A stretch of DNA of 14,000 bases. Origin: Methylacidiphilum caldifontis. Its GTDB lineage: Bacteria; Verrucomicrobiota; Verrucomicrobiia; Methylacidiphilales; CAMAQI01. Where the stretch lies: the NCBI GenBank assembly GCA_945860255.1, contig CAMAQI010000046.1:1-14000 (forward strand), written 5' to 3'. This document shows, one piece after another, positions 6,070 through 13,233 of this stretch. Made by a program: the position numbers and the translations under genes. The first letter of the stretch is position 1. Every line of letters starts with the position of its first letter. Below the pieces are notes generated by a model that was not told where the DNA came from, did not search any database, and was given only the letters and a program-made list of their open reading frames with translations.

Positions 6070-7326
6070 TTACTGGGAGGTTCCGCGGAGGACATCGACC
6101 GGCTGGAGTCGGGCGGCACGTCGGGCGGGATAGTAGGCGGAAAGGAAGCAGGTGATCATCGAAAGAAGGGCGGCGATCAGATAGTGCTTGAAATCCCAGG
6201 TGACAATAAAATGATCGGCTTGAAAGATTCCTCGAATTTTAATCGGAATATGCGAGACGAGGGTCGTGAGAGTCGCCCCAAAGAGCGACCCGGTAAAAAT
6301 CCCAAGAAGACTGAGAAGAGCCCCTTGCCAGAGGAAAATCGCCGCAATATCGGTACGGAAATAACCCATCGATCGGAGGATGGAGATCTCTTTGGTTTTA
6401 TTAAGAACCGACATATTTAAGATGAAGAAAATCGCAAATCCAGCCATGAGGATAATCGCCGAGACAGAGATGGTTGCAAAAATAGAGATCGCTTGAAACG
6501 TTGCGAGCATCGCTTTTTCTCGCTCTTGCCAGGGACGTGAAATATGGGAGAAATGATCTGCAAAAGCAGCGGCGAGTTGTGGAGCCTCTTCCGGATTTTG
6601 AATGCGGACAAGAATCGAAGAGGTGTAGAATGGCTTCCGAAGCACCGATTGAGCCGCTTTACGGTGAAGATAAACGGTTTTCTCATCGATGGCATTGATT
6701 CCACTTTGAAAAATTCCGGCGACTTTAAAGCGACGGCTATCTCCGAGATCGCTTTTAATATAAACATTTTCGCCGATCCCAATTTGCATTCGATCGGCTA
6801 AAAGTGAGCCAATGAGCGCCGCCGAGCCATCGTTTCGGAAATCTTCAATCGTCCCTTTGATGACCTGTTTCGCAAGATCGGTGGTATCGAGTTGTAGTTC
6901 GAGATCGATTCCTTGGACATTCGTCACTTCAGAAAGAAGCCCAGAGCGAATAAAGGCACGATCTTCGATAATCGGGGCGCAAGCCACGACTTGAGGATAG
7001 GTTTTAATAACGCGAATCATCCGATAGGCATCCGGAATTCCGGGATAAAATTTTCGAGGCTTTTGATTTTCGATCGAGATCATTTTATTCTCGAAATTAT
7101 CTCCCAAGAGCATCGAGTAGCGGGACTGGAATCGATCTTCGATCACGATGCTGCCTCGTGTTCCGACAGTGCTTTGAACGTAAAACTCTTTAAAACCTTG
7201 CGAAACCGCCTGCGCCATAATAAAAAGCGAGATTCCGACGGTCACGCCAAGGACGCTTAACAACATCGACCGCTTATTCTCGAATAAGAATCGCAGTGCG
7301 ATAAAAAGTGGGGGCGGGACTTTCAA
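6070..7326 (-). CDS. MacB/FtsX-fold ABC transporter permease
   Basis: This is an inner-membrane subunit of an ABC exporter or mechanotransmission complex of the MacB/LolE/DevC type. The 418-residue product has one TM helix near the start (about 21-41), a large periplasmic domain (about 45-275), then three C-terminal TM helices (about 280-307, 325-355 and 381-400). The coupling segment NKTKEISILRSMG lies between the first two, and the ending YYPARRAARLQPVDVLRG is typical of the family. I place the start at TTG 7326 because AGGAGA lies about 10 bases upstream and the protein then begins in family style. An upstream in-frame ATG at 7386 would add 20 residues that overlap the adaptor gene. It follows the adaptor gene by 29 bp. 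It has no nucleotide-binding domain, and no ATPase gene is present in the window. Confidence 0.88.
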   Translation of the reverse strand: MKVPPPLFIALRFLFENKRSMLLSVLGVTVGISLFIMAQAVSQGFKEFYVQSTVGTRGSIVIEDRFQSRYSMLLGDNFENKMISIENQKPRKFYPGIPDAYRMIRVIKTYPQVVACAPIIEDRAFIRSGLLSEVTNVQGIDLELQLDTTDLAKQVIKGTIEDFRNDGSAALIGSLLADRMQIGIGENVYIKSDLGDSRRFKVAGIFQSGINAIDEKTVYLHRKAAQSVLRKPFYTSSILVRIQNPEEAPQLAAAFADHFSHISRPWQEREKAMLATFQAISIFATISVSAIILMAGFAIFFILNMSVLNKTKEISILRSMGYFRTDIAAIFLWQGALLSLLGIFTGSLFGATLTTLVSHIPIKIRGIFQADHFIVTWDFKHYLIAALLSMITCFLSAYYPARRAARLQPVDVLRGTSQ

Positions 7327-7355
7327 AAAATGATTTCTCCTGAGATCCGTGGCGA

Positions 7356-8531
7356 TTAAAGTTTCGAGAGTCGCGTACGAACCCAACTGCCCGATTTAAA
7401 TTTATCTTGGTCGGAAACAACGACTTGATCTCCATCGAAGAGACCGGATTTAATCTCACTCTTTTCAAGGCTCTTAAATCCGATTTCTACAGAAACTTCT
7501 TCCACCGTGCCGCGACGAACGATGAGGACTTTGTTGCCGCGACGAATCGCTTTCGTGGGGATGATGATCGTGTCGTTACGTTCTCCGATCACGACATTCA
7601 TCTCGCCTGTCATTCCCGGAAGAAGATTAGAAGGAGGGTTTTCGAGTTTGAACATGACCTTATAATTTTGATTATCTCCTTGGGGAAGGGTCTCGACCAG
7701 AGTTCCCAGGAAGCTCTCTCCGGCAAAGGGGTAGAGTTGGATCACCGCTTTCATACCGACTTTTAATTTTCCGATATCCTCTTCACTGACTTGAGCGACG
7801 ATTTGATTGAGCGTGCTCCCGATGCGAACGATTTGGGCCTGGGTATTGACGTATTCTCCGATATTACAATAAACGTCGAGCACTTGACCTGAGACAGGGG
7901 AGTTGACGCGAAGTTGTCCGACCTGTTCGAAGATATCTTTGTATTTTTGCTCGGCGATATTCACCTCTGACTCGAGGGTGATCATCTCCGTTTTGACATT
8001 ATTACGAAGTCCATCGAGTTCATTTTGAGTTCTTTCGAATTCGAGGGAGGAGATATTGCCCGCATCAAAAAGACGCTTCAAACGGAGGATTTCAGACTCT
8101 TTGCTTTTAAGAGCCGCCTGTGAGGGAGAGCCGATCTCCTTTTTGGCTTTTACTTGTTCCAGCTCCGTTTTCGCGGCATCCATCTGGCGCTTCACGGTTT
8201 CATCAAGAATTTCCGCGATCATGTCCCCTTTTTTAATCTCTTGCCCGGGACGTACATTGACCGCATTCAGGAGGCCCGAGATACGGGAGCGAACAATGAC
8301 TTGGGTAACCGGCTCTGTGTTGACAGTGCCATAGACCGCTGAGACCGCTTTCCCCCGTTTTGCAATCGAGATTTCGGCCTCTGGACGTGAAAAATAAAGA
8401 ACGATTCCTAAAACGAGAAGTCCGCCTCCAAGAATGATCCATGAAGAAGAAATCGGCAAACGGTGAGTCGATTTTCCAAATCGCTGTTGGATAAGATTTG
8501 GAAGTGATTTAATTTTGTTCAAGATCATCAT
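7356..8531 (-). CDS. MacA/HlyD-family periplasmic adaptor
   Basis: Adaptors of this family link an inner-membrane transporter to the outer membrane or a TolC-like channel. The 391-residue protein has an N-terminal membrane anchor (about 30-48) and the two halves of a lipoyl-like domain (about 80-108 and 207-237, each with an S-G-x-[LV] turn followed by PGQEIKKGD or IGEYVNT). A long charged coiled-coil hairpin (about 112-203) interrupts them. A beta-barrel with MKAVIQLYPFAGESFLGTLVE and a membrane-proximal domain with IIIPTKAIRRG come last. The architecture is complete. It is the first gene of a two-gene unit with the MacB-like permease. Two adjacent ATGs (8531, 8528) compete as starts and only a weak GGAT precedes them. 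The substrate cannot be told from sequence. Confidence 0.9.
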   Translation of the reverse strand: MMILNKIKSLPNLIQQRFGKSTHRLPISSSWIILGGGLLVLGIVLYFSRPEAEISIAKRGKAVSAVYGTVNTEPVTQVIVRSRISGLLNAVNVRPGQEIKKGDMIAEILDETVKRQMDAAKTELEQVKAKKEIGSPSQAALKSKESEILRLKRLFDAGNISSLEFERTQNELDGLRNNVKTEMITLESEVNIAEQKYKDIFEQVGQLRVNSPVSGQVLDVYCNIGEYVNTQAQIVRIGSTLNQIVAQVSEEDIGKLKVGMKAVIQLYPFAGESFLGTLVETLPQGDNQNYKVMFKLENPPSNLLPGMTGEMNVVIGERNDTIIIPTKAIRRGNKVLIVRRGTVEEVSVEIGFKSLEKSEIKSGLFDGDQVVVSDQDKFKSGSWVRTRLSKL

Positions 8532-8812
8532 ATGTTGGATCCTGTTCTATCGGATGAGAGAGTCCGGGACAATAGTAAAGATTAGCGATCGAAGCGGAAA
8601 CCAAGAATCCCACCCTTCCCTTTTGCCTCCGTTGATCCCGAGATTGCAGCCCTCCATCCCTTTCGAAATGCACCATCTCTAACTCCATGTTGACTCATTC
8701 GACGCCCGTCTCATTCTGTGAGGATAAACTAGTAAAATATCTATTCGAAATAAGTAGTTAAAATAGCATAATCCTATTGTATTAAGTGAGTTGTGATGAT
8801 AATTATCTATTC
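8532..8812. other. Spacer between adaptor and hipA-like genes
   Basis: This is a divergent spacer. The half next to the adaptor gene (8532-8700) has ordinary composition. The half next to the kinase gene (about 8725-8812) is distinctly AT-rich and contains short palindromes. No small ORF, RNA gene or clear sigma-70 promoter stands out. CATAAT at 8768-8773 could be a -10 box for the kinase gene, but its -35 is poor. Confidence 0.4.
8798..8807. promoter_or_regulatory. Palindrome at the hipA-like start (possible operator)
   Basis: GATAATTATC is a perfect 10-bp palindrome ending five bases before the ATG at 8813, where a ribosome binding site would be expected. The kinase carries its own helix-turn-helix domain, so autoregulation through a site here is plausible but speculative. 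No SD is visible for either possible start. Confidence 0.25.
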
Positions 8813-10204
8813 ATGAATGCGCATCAATCTCTTATCATCAGCTATTTAAAAAAGACTTATGGTGCCTCAGCGGAAGAACTGTGCCGCGCAGCAGACATTG
8901 CGCAACCAACTCTTTCGCGTCAACTAGCTGCTCTCGGCAGTGAGGTGGTGCGGTTTGGATCGGCCCGAAGCACTCGGTACTATGGAATTCGTAGAATTTT
9001 AAGAAATGAGTATCAGTGGCCTATTTATCGCGTAATGGAGAGTGGTGAATTGGAAAAAGGGGGTATTCTCACCTCAGTTTATCCCCATCAGTGGCATTTT
9101 GAAGCCGAGAATTCTCTCTCGGTTTTTAATCAGGGCGATTTTAATAATGGAATTTATCCAGGCCTTCCTTGGTTTTTAGAAAACATGAGGCCGCAGGGAT
9201 TTTTAGGGAGAGTGTTTGTTAAACAATACGCCTCACATCTTCGTCTTGGATCGGATGCAAGATTATGGACCTCTGAGGATCTCCTTTCCGCTCTGCTCAG
9301 CCATGGTGTTGATTTTCCGGGCAATCTTATTGTAGGTAATGATGCTGCTAAAATTTATCAACATCAGCGCCACGAACAAAGGCCGCTGCCGCAATTAGAA
9401 AGTCGTTCAACACTTTACCCTGATTTTGCGAGCGGTGTGTTGCGTGGAAATGCAGCAGGATCCTCAGCAGGAGGTGAACAGCAAAAATTCACAACAACGT
9501 TAGACAGTGCTGCCGGCGACCGTCATGTAATTGTTAAATTCTCCCCTCCCCTAGACACCCCTGCGGGGCGCCGATGGGGTAACCTTTTGGTTTGTGAACA
9601 CATTGCTTCTGAGGTTCTTAATGAAAATAGGATTCCGGCGGCCCACTCAGAGGTTATAATTGCTGATAACAGAATTTTCTTAGAATCAACCCGTTTTGAT
9701 AGGCGTGCGGGTCACGGCCGTTTAGGATCGTATTCTTGTATGAATTTCGATGCCGCTTACTACGGCGATCTCGACGACTGGCATGCCTTCGCGGATCGAC
9801 TAGATTCAGGAAAATGGCTTCCTGAAGCAGATACCAGAACGCTTCGGATTCTTTATGCTTTCGGTACAATGATAGGGAATACGGATATGCACTTCGGGAA
9901 TATCAGCCTACTTCAAGAGAACCATGGGAGCCTTCGATTGGCTCCATCTTACGACATGCTGCCAATGCTTTATGCTCCGTTATCAAACGGGGAAGTTATT
10001 GAAAAATCTTTCTCTGTTATTCCTCCAACTCCTTCTGAATATGAAAGTTGGCAACATGCTTTCCCTATTTCTCAGTCATTTTGGGAGCGGGTTCAGAGTC
10101 ATCCTCTCATCGATCCAACCTTCAAGGAAATTATTGCTGGTAACGCGAAGAAAGTCCAAGAGTCGATGAAAGGAATCCATGATCGGATGTCTCGGCAGAA
10201 ATGA
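8813..10204 (+). CDS. yjjJ: YjjJ-type HipA-family kinase with fused N-terminal HTH
   Basis: HipA-family proteins are Ser/Thr kinases that act as toxins, classically by phosphorylating glutamyl-tRNA synthetase. The YjjJ subgroup carries its own DNA-binding region. In this 463-residue product an HTH lies at about 18-41 (ASAEELCRAADIAQPTLSRQ), followed by a linking domain. The kinase core has the Gly-rich loop SSAGGEQQKF (217-226), the ATP-binding lysine in IVKF (K242), the catalytic block GNTDMHFGN (355-363) and the metal-binding SYDMLP (379-384). All key residues are present. I chose ATG 8813 because it aligns with the short YjjJ N-terminus; an in-frame GTG at 8786 would add nine residues. No separate hipB gene is adjacent. 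An AT-rich promoter region and a nearby IS6-like end suggest horizontal acquisition. The target in this host is unknown. Confidence 0.88.
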   Translation: MNAHQSLIISYLKKTYGASAEELCRAADIAQPTLSRQLAALGSEVVRFGSARSTRYYGIRRILRNEYQWPIYRVMESGELEKGGILTSVYPHQWHFEAENSLSVFNQGDFNNGIYPGLPWFLENMRPQGFLGRVFVKQYASHLRLGSDARLWTSEDLLSALLSHGVDFPGNLIVGNDAAKIYQHQRHEQRPLPQLESRSTLYPDFASGVLRGNAAGSSAGGEQQKFTTTLDSAAGDRHVIVKFSPPLDTPAGRRWGNLLVCEHIASEVLNENRIPAAHSEVIIADNRIFLESTRFDRRAGHGRLGSYSCMNFDAAYYGDLDDWHAFADRLDSGKWLPEADTRTLRILYAFGTMIGNTDMHFGNISLLQENHGSLRLAPSYDMLPMLYAPLSNGEVIEKSFSVIPPTPSEYESWQHAFPISQSFWERVQSHPLIDPTFKEIIAGNAKKVQESMKGIHDRMSRQK

Positions 10205-10212
10205 TTACATAG

Positions 10213-10226
10213 GGTTCTGTTGCAAA
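10213..10226 (+). mobile_element. Possible IS6-family terminal inverted repeat remnant
   Basis: GGTTCTGTTGCAAA matches the outer 14 bases that I recall for terminal repeats of IS6-family elements such as IS431/IS257 and IS240. No transposase and no partner repeat is visible. It lies nine bases after the kinase stop codon and 20 bases before the end of the broken autotransporter barrel. It could be a scar or coincidence. Confidence 0.35.
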
Positions 10227-10245
10227 AATCATATTTTCAGTATCC

Positions 10246-10385
10246 CTAAAACGAAAACTTACAGCTTAAATGAATCGCTTGGCGTTGGAGATCGTTTTGA
10301 AGGGCCTCTCGTTCGTAGGAAAGATCCCATTGGAGTTGATGGGAAAGCAGCCAAGTCACGCCTAAGCCGGCGGTCAACTGATCGT
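10246..10385 (-). pseudogene. Detached C-terminal strands of an autotransporter/OMP beta-barrel
   Basis: In a different frame from the upstream passenger, the minus strand reads NDQLTAGLGVTWLLSHQLQW and continues through DLSYE to a final strand ending CKFSF before TAG at 10246-10248. Alternating hydrophobic residues, aromatic girdle residues and a terminal phenylalanine are the hallmarks of the last strands of outer-membrane barrels, which the BAM machinery recognises. It has no start of its own. It is best explained as the 3' end of the gene at 10374-11195 after a large internal deletion that left the frame shifted, with the junction near 10376-10386. Confidence 0.7.
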
Positions 10386-11195
10386 TAACGTTTCTCCTGC
10401 CGTGGTGACATCAATCCCCGAAGCCGCACTTCCCCCATGTCGAGTCACCGTACGATTTGTAGAGGCGGTGCTCCCGGTATACTCCATAACCCCATCGCTT
10501 CCTGTGCCCCCAAGAACGATCGGACTATTGGTGCCCCCGCTTCCAAAATTACTCGTGACCCCGAAGTTCCCGATCGTTGCACCGGTAACTCGACCCGTGC
10601 TAATGTTTAACCCGTTAAAAGTATTAGCTCCGCTCAAAGTGCGTGTTCCGGTAGAAAAACCAAAATTAATTCCACCAGCACCTGTAATCGTCACATTACT
10701 TCCAAAACTTTGCGCGCCTCGCACATCCAGTGCCGACACGGAATTAATGGTTAAGTTATGTCCGTTGGTATTCAGCACATTCCCGGTATTGAGGAGCAAC
10801 TGTCTGCCCGTCGCAAAATTCCAGGTCTGATCTGCATTGAGATTAACGGTTGTATTTAAAATAAATCTTGATCCCGCACCACTCACATCGACCCCACTCG
10901 AACCAATCGTTAGATTAGAACTTGTAGCGTTAATTGTAAGGTCACCCGTAGGATTGGTGACGGTAATCCCAGTAACAGTGATCGCTCCTGGAGAAACTGA
11001 AATAGCAGGATTGATCGTAGAATCAAAATGAATAATATCAGAAGTGGTAGGCGGTACGCCTCCCACCCAGCTGGCACCTAAATTAAGAGCCGTTGAGTTA
11101 TTGGCTTTCACAATGGTGGCGGCGGATGATGGAGCCACGAATAGCAAAGTAAGGACTAATCCCTTTACGATTCTTTTAAAGGACTCTTTCATCAA
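10374..11195 (-). CDS. Truncated autotransporter-associated beta-strand repeat protein
   Basis: The 273-residue product begins with a signal peptide (MMKESFKRIVKGLVLTLLFV, cleavage near SSA). It then has the domain start typical of this family, LNLGASWVGGVPPTTSDIIHFD (about 37-58), which matches the common pattern SWxGGxxPxxxDxxxFD. The remainder is Gly/Thr/Asn-rich beta-helix sequence with repeats such as TLSGANTFNGLNISTG. Family members usually run many hundreds of residues and end in an outer-membrane barrel. This one stops abruptly in TLTIS, and barrel sequence follows in another frame, so it is an internally deleted remnant, probably not functional at the surface. It starts 27 bp after the fucosidase gene on the same strand, with no clear SD, so expression may depend on that gene. 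ATG 11192 is an equally possible start. Confidence 0.75.
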   Translation of the reverse strand: MMKESFKRIVKGLVLTLLFVAPSSAATIVKANNSTALNLGASWVGGVPPTTSDIIHFDSTINPAISVSPGAITVTGITVTNPTGDLTINATSSNLTIGSSGVDVSGAGSRFILNTTVNLNADQTWNFATGRQLLLNTGNVLNTNGHNLTINSVSALDVRGAQSFGSNVTITGAGGINFGFSTGTRTLSGANTFNGLNISTGRVTGATIGNFGVTSNFGSGGTNSPIVLGGTGSDGVMEYTGSTASTNRTVTRHGGSAASGIDVTTAGETLTIS

Positions 11196-11222
11196 GTGAA
11201 ACCCATACTCTCGTGAATGGTC

Positions 11223-12572
11223 TTAAAAGCTTAAAACAATCACATCCATGAGATTCGTTCTCATTTTTTCCGGGACTTGAATGATGATTTTATTGTTTTC
11301 CACAGAACAAGAGACGGGGATCTGTCCTTTTAGAAGAGTCGCCGTGGGCTTGATGGAGGGATTGATCGTAGGATGTTCATAGAGGATTTCTCCCTTTTGA
11401 TCCGGCTGGAGATAGAATAATATCTTATTCTCTTGAAGGGCATAAGGGGTGTTGGAATTTTCTGGATAATTTCCTCCTTGAGTTCCCCGAAAGCAATTTG
11501 GGTTTTGACTGTTCCATTCTCGCATTTCCTTCATTTGACGATAGAAGTTTTCAGACATTTCTCCGGAGGGAAGGGGCCCGTAGTTCGCTAAAACATTTCC
11601 GTTCCAAGATCGTGTGATGGCGAGATGGGAGAGTAAAACCGAGGTCGGCTGGCCATCCTCCCTTTTGACATAGCTCCATACTCCGAAGGAGTTATTCATT
11701 ACAAAACAATGTTCCCAGAAGTGATCCGGCCTATTTTCAGGGAGTTTACACTCATAATGACAGGTCACAACATCCCCATAGCCATGCTGGCGATCGTTGA
11801 TAATGATTTCCGGTTGAATTTTTTTAATTTCCTCAAGAGAAACAATTTGATCCCCTTCTGAGCCATCAAACCACAGGTAATCGACCTTTCCGAAACGAGT
11901 CAGTAATTCGTGAATTTGGCCGTTGATATAAGCTGCAAAATTCTTTTGATAGTCGTCGGGCTTTTGAGGAAGAGTGAGGATCGGCTCCCAATTAACATCT
12001 AAGTGAGGGCTCTCTTTGGTTCCAGCAGTTCGATATCCCCAAGAGCGGTAGTTTCGTTCATAACGCCAGTCAGGGGGAGAGTAATAAAATCCAACACGAA
12101 GATTATTCTCGTGACAGGCATCAACAAATTCTTGGACGAGATTTCTTCCTTGAAGGTAGTTTTTAGTATTAAAATCGCCATATTCGCTAGGCCATAGAGC
12201 GAAACCGTCATGATGCTTTGTCGTCAAAACAGCGTATTCAAAGCCGGCCTCTTTTGCAGCTTTCAACCATTTTCGGGGATTGTAATCGCTTGCGTTAAAG
12301 GATTGGGCTAAATTGAAATAGTCCGTGGGTTTTAATTTATTCTCATTTTTTTGATCGCTATCGTAGCGCGTGTCACGAATCATCGACCACGATAAATCAT
12401 GATTGCCACCTAACGAAGAAAGCCCCCAATGGATGAACATTCCAAGACCGGCTTGGGGGAACCAGTGTTCACGATGAAGTGCGGAGGTATAGCGAACGCC
12501 TTCATTTTTTTGAACATTGATTTCTAGGTGTTGAAGAGCTGCCGCATCTGGAGATTGATCAGTTTTAGCCAT
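11223..12572 (-). CDS. Alpha-L-fucosidase, glycoside hydrolase family 29
   Basis: GH29 enzymes remove terminal alpha-L-fucose from glycans by a retaining mechanism. The 449-residue product carries the family landmarks: GMFIHWGLSS (44-53), the catalytic-pocket block TKHHDGFALWPS (118-129), YYSPPDW (163-169) and the nucleophile in LWFDG (D236). The common GGNxLLNxGP motif is replaced by NGNVLANYGPLPSGE (324-338), and a small beta domain follows to the end. No signal peptide is seen; the first 30 residues are polar, so it should be cytoplasmic unless exported in another way. That implies action on imported fuco-oligosaccharides or glycosides. The general acid cannot be assigned safely, as is common in GH29. 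No SD precedes the ATG. The truncated autotransporter gene follows 27 bp downstream. Family assignment is firm, substrate linkage is not. Confidence 0.92.
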   Translation of the reverse strand: MAKTDQSPDAAALQHLEINVQKNEGVRYTSALHREHWFPQAGLGMFIHWGLSSLGGNHDLSWSMIRDTRYDSDQKNENKLKPTDYFNLAQSFNASDYNPRKWLKAAKEAGFEYAVLTTKHHDGFALWPSEYGDFNTKNYLQGRNLVQEFVDACHENNLRVGFYYSPPDWRYERNYRSWGYRTAGTKESPHLDVNWEPILTLPQKPDDYQKNFAAYINGQIHELLTRFGKVDYLWFDGSEGDQIVSLEEIKKIQPEIIINDRQHGYGDVVTCHYECKLPENRPDHFWEHCFVMNNSFGVWSYVKREDGQPTSVLLSHLAITRSWNGNVLANYGPLPSGEMSENFYRQMKEMREWNSQNPNCFRGTQGGNYPENSNTPYALQENKILFYLQPDQKGEILYEHPTINPSIKPTATLLKGQIPVSCSVENNKIIIQVPEKMRTNLMDVIVLSF

Positions 12573-12804
12573 AATCGAATTTTCTTTTAAGTGGTTTTGG
12601 GGTGGATTTTAATTTCTTCATTGGAAGGGGCTTGTTTTAACTCCTCTAGGGCACTCCTCTTCGATGCCTTCTGGGATTCACTTCCCTACAAAAGAGAGGT
12701 TAGTGAAATCCTAAAAAATTAAATAAAAAAATCACAGCCATCCCCCAGGGCGAATTGACTGTGAAATTCTTTGAGTTATTGGGAATCCATGCTTCAATTT
12801 AAAG
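12573..12804. promoter_or_regulatory. Divergent promoter region with two inverted repeats
   Basis: This separates the fucosidase gene (minus) from the exported-protein gene (plus). GGATTCACT (12674-12682) and AGTGAAATCC (12702-12711) form an inverted repeat with one bulged base. TCACAG (12732-12737) and CTGTGA (12759-12764) form another. The second overlaps TTGACT (12755-12760), a possible -35 for the plus-strand gene, although no good -10 follows at 16-18 bp. Such symmetric sites between divergent genes suggest a regulator, but no regulator gene is adjacent. Confidence 0.3.
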
Positions 12805-13233
12805 ATGCAATCTCTTTGGGTCACCCTTCTTCTGCTCATGATTGGCTCCCTTTCCCTCGAAGCACGGATCGGTGAAACCGTGGAGGCCCTCCAATTGCGA
12901 CATGGATCGGGGAAGGAGATCGGGGAAAATCAGATCGTTTTTACAATCGAAAACTTCGATGTGACGATTACCTTTGAAAAAGGAGAGTCCATCCGAGAGA
13001 TTTATACCACTCGGATCGGCAATAATGACGAGTTTCATCCGATGAGTGAAAAAGAGGTTCAGCAACTCCTGAAAATCCAAGGTGAGGGAAAAAGCTGGCA
13101 GAAAATAGAGGAGGAGCCGGATGGACGTTCCTTATGGCTCATGGCCGAGGGAACTTTGTATGCCCGTTTTTTACCGAAGTTTAATACGTTGACCTTCACC
13201 GCGGCATTAAAAGCTGTTCCCAAGAACCGATGA
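12805..13233 (+). CDS. Small exported protein, function unknown
   Basis: The 142-residue protein begins with a signal peptide (MQSLWVTLLLLMIGSLSLEA, probable cleavage after LEA at 20). The mature part starts RIGETVEALQLRHGSG, like small periplasmic proteins whose first segment precedes a short beta-sheet. Alternating charged and hydrophobic stretches follow (IVFTIENFDVTITFEKGESI at about 44-63), with no cysteines and no catalytic motif that I recognise. No lipobox is present. The start has no SD but is fixed by the signal peptide. Its stop codon overlaps the start of the FHA gene in ATGA (13230-13233), implying translational coupling and probably related function. Confidence 0.75.
   Translation: MQSLWVTLLLLMIGSLSLEARIGETVEALQLRHGSGKEIGENQIVFTIENFDVTITFEKGESIREIYTTRIGNNDEFHPMSEKEVQQLLKIQGEGKSWQKIEEEPDGRSLWLMAEGTLYARFLPKFNTLTFTAALKAVPKNR

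Noticed and set aside
8582..8612. Possible third copy of the 89-bp repeat (GAAACCAAGAAT shared)
   Set aside because: Only about 12 bases match clearly, the terminal CATAAATCGG is absent, and no second end occurs at the right distance.
10402..10830. 142-residue Pro/Val-rich plus-strand ORF
   Set aside because: It is the antisense shadow of the Thr/Asn/Gly-rich beta-helix passenger, whose repetitive codons open the opposite strand.
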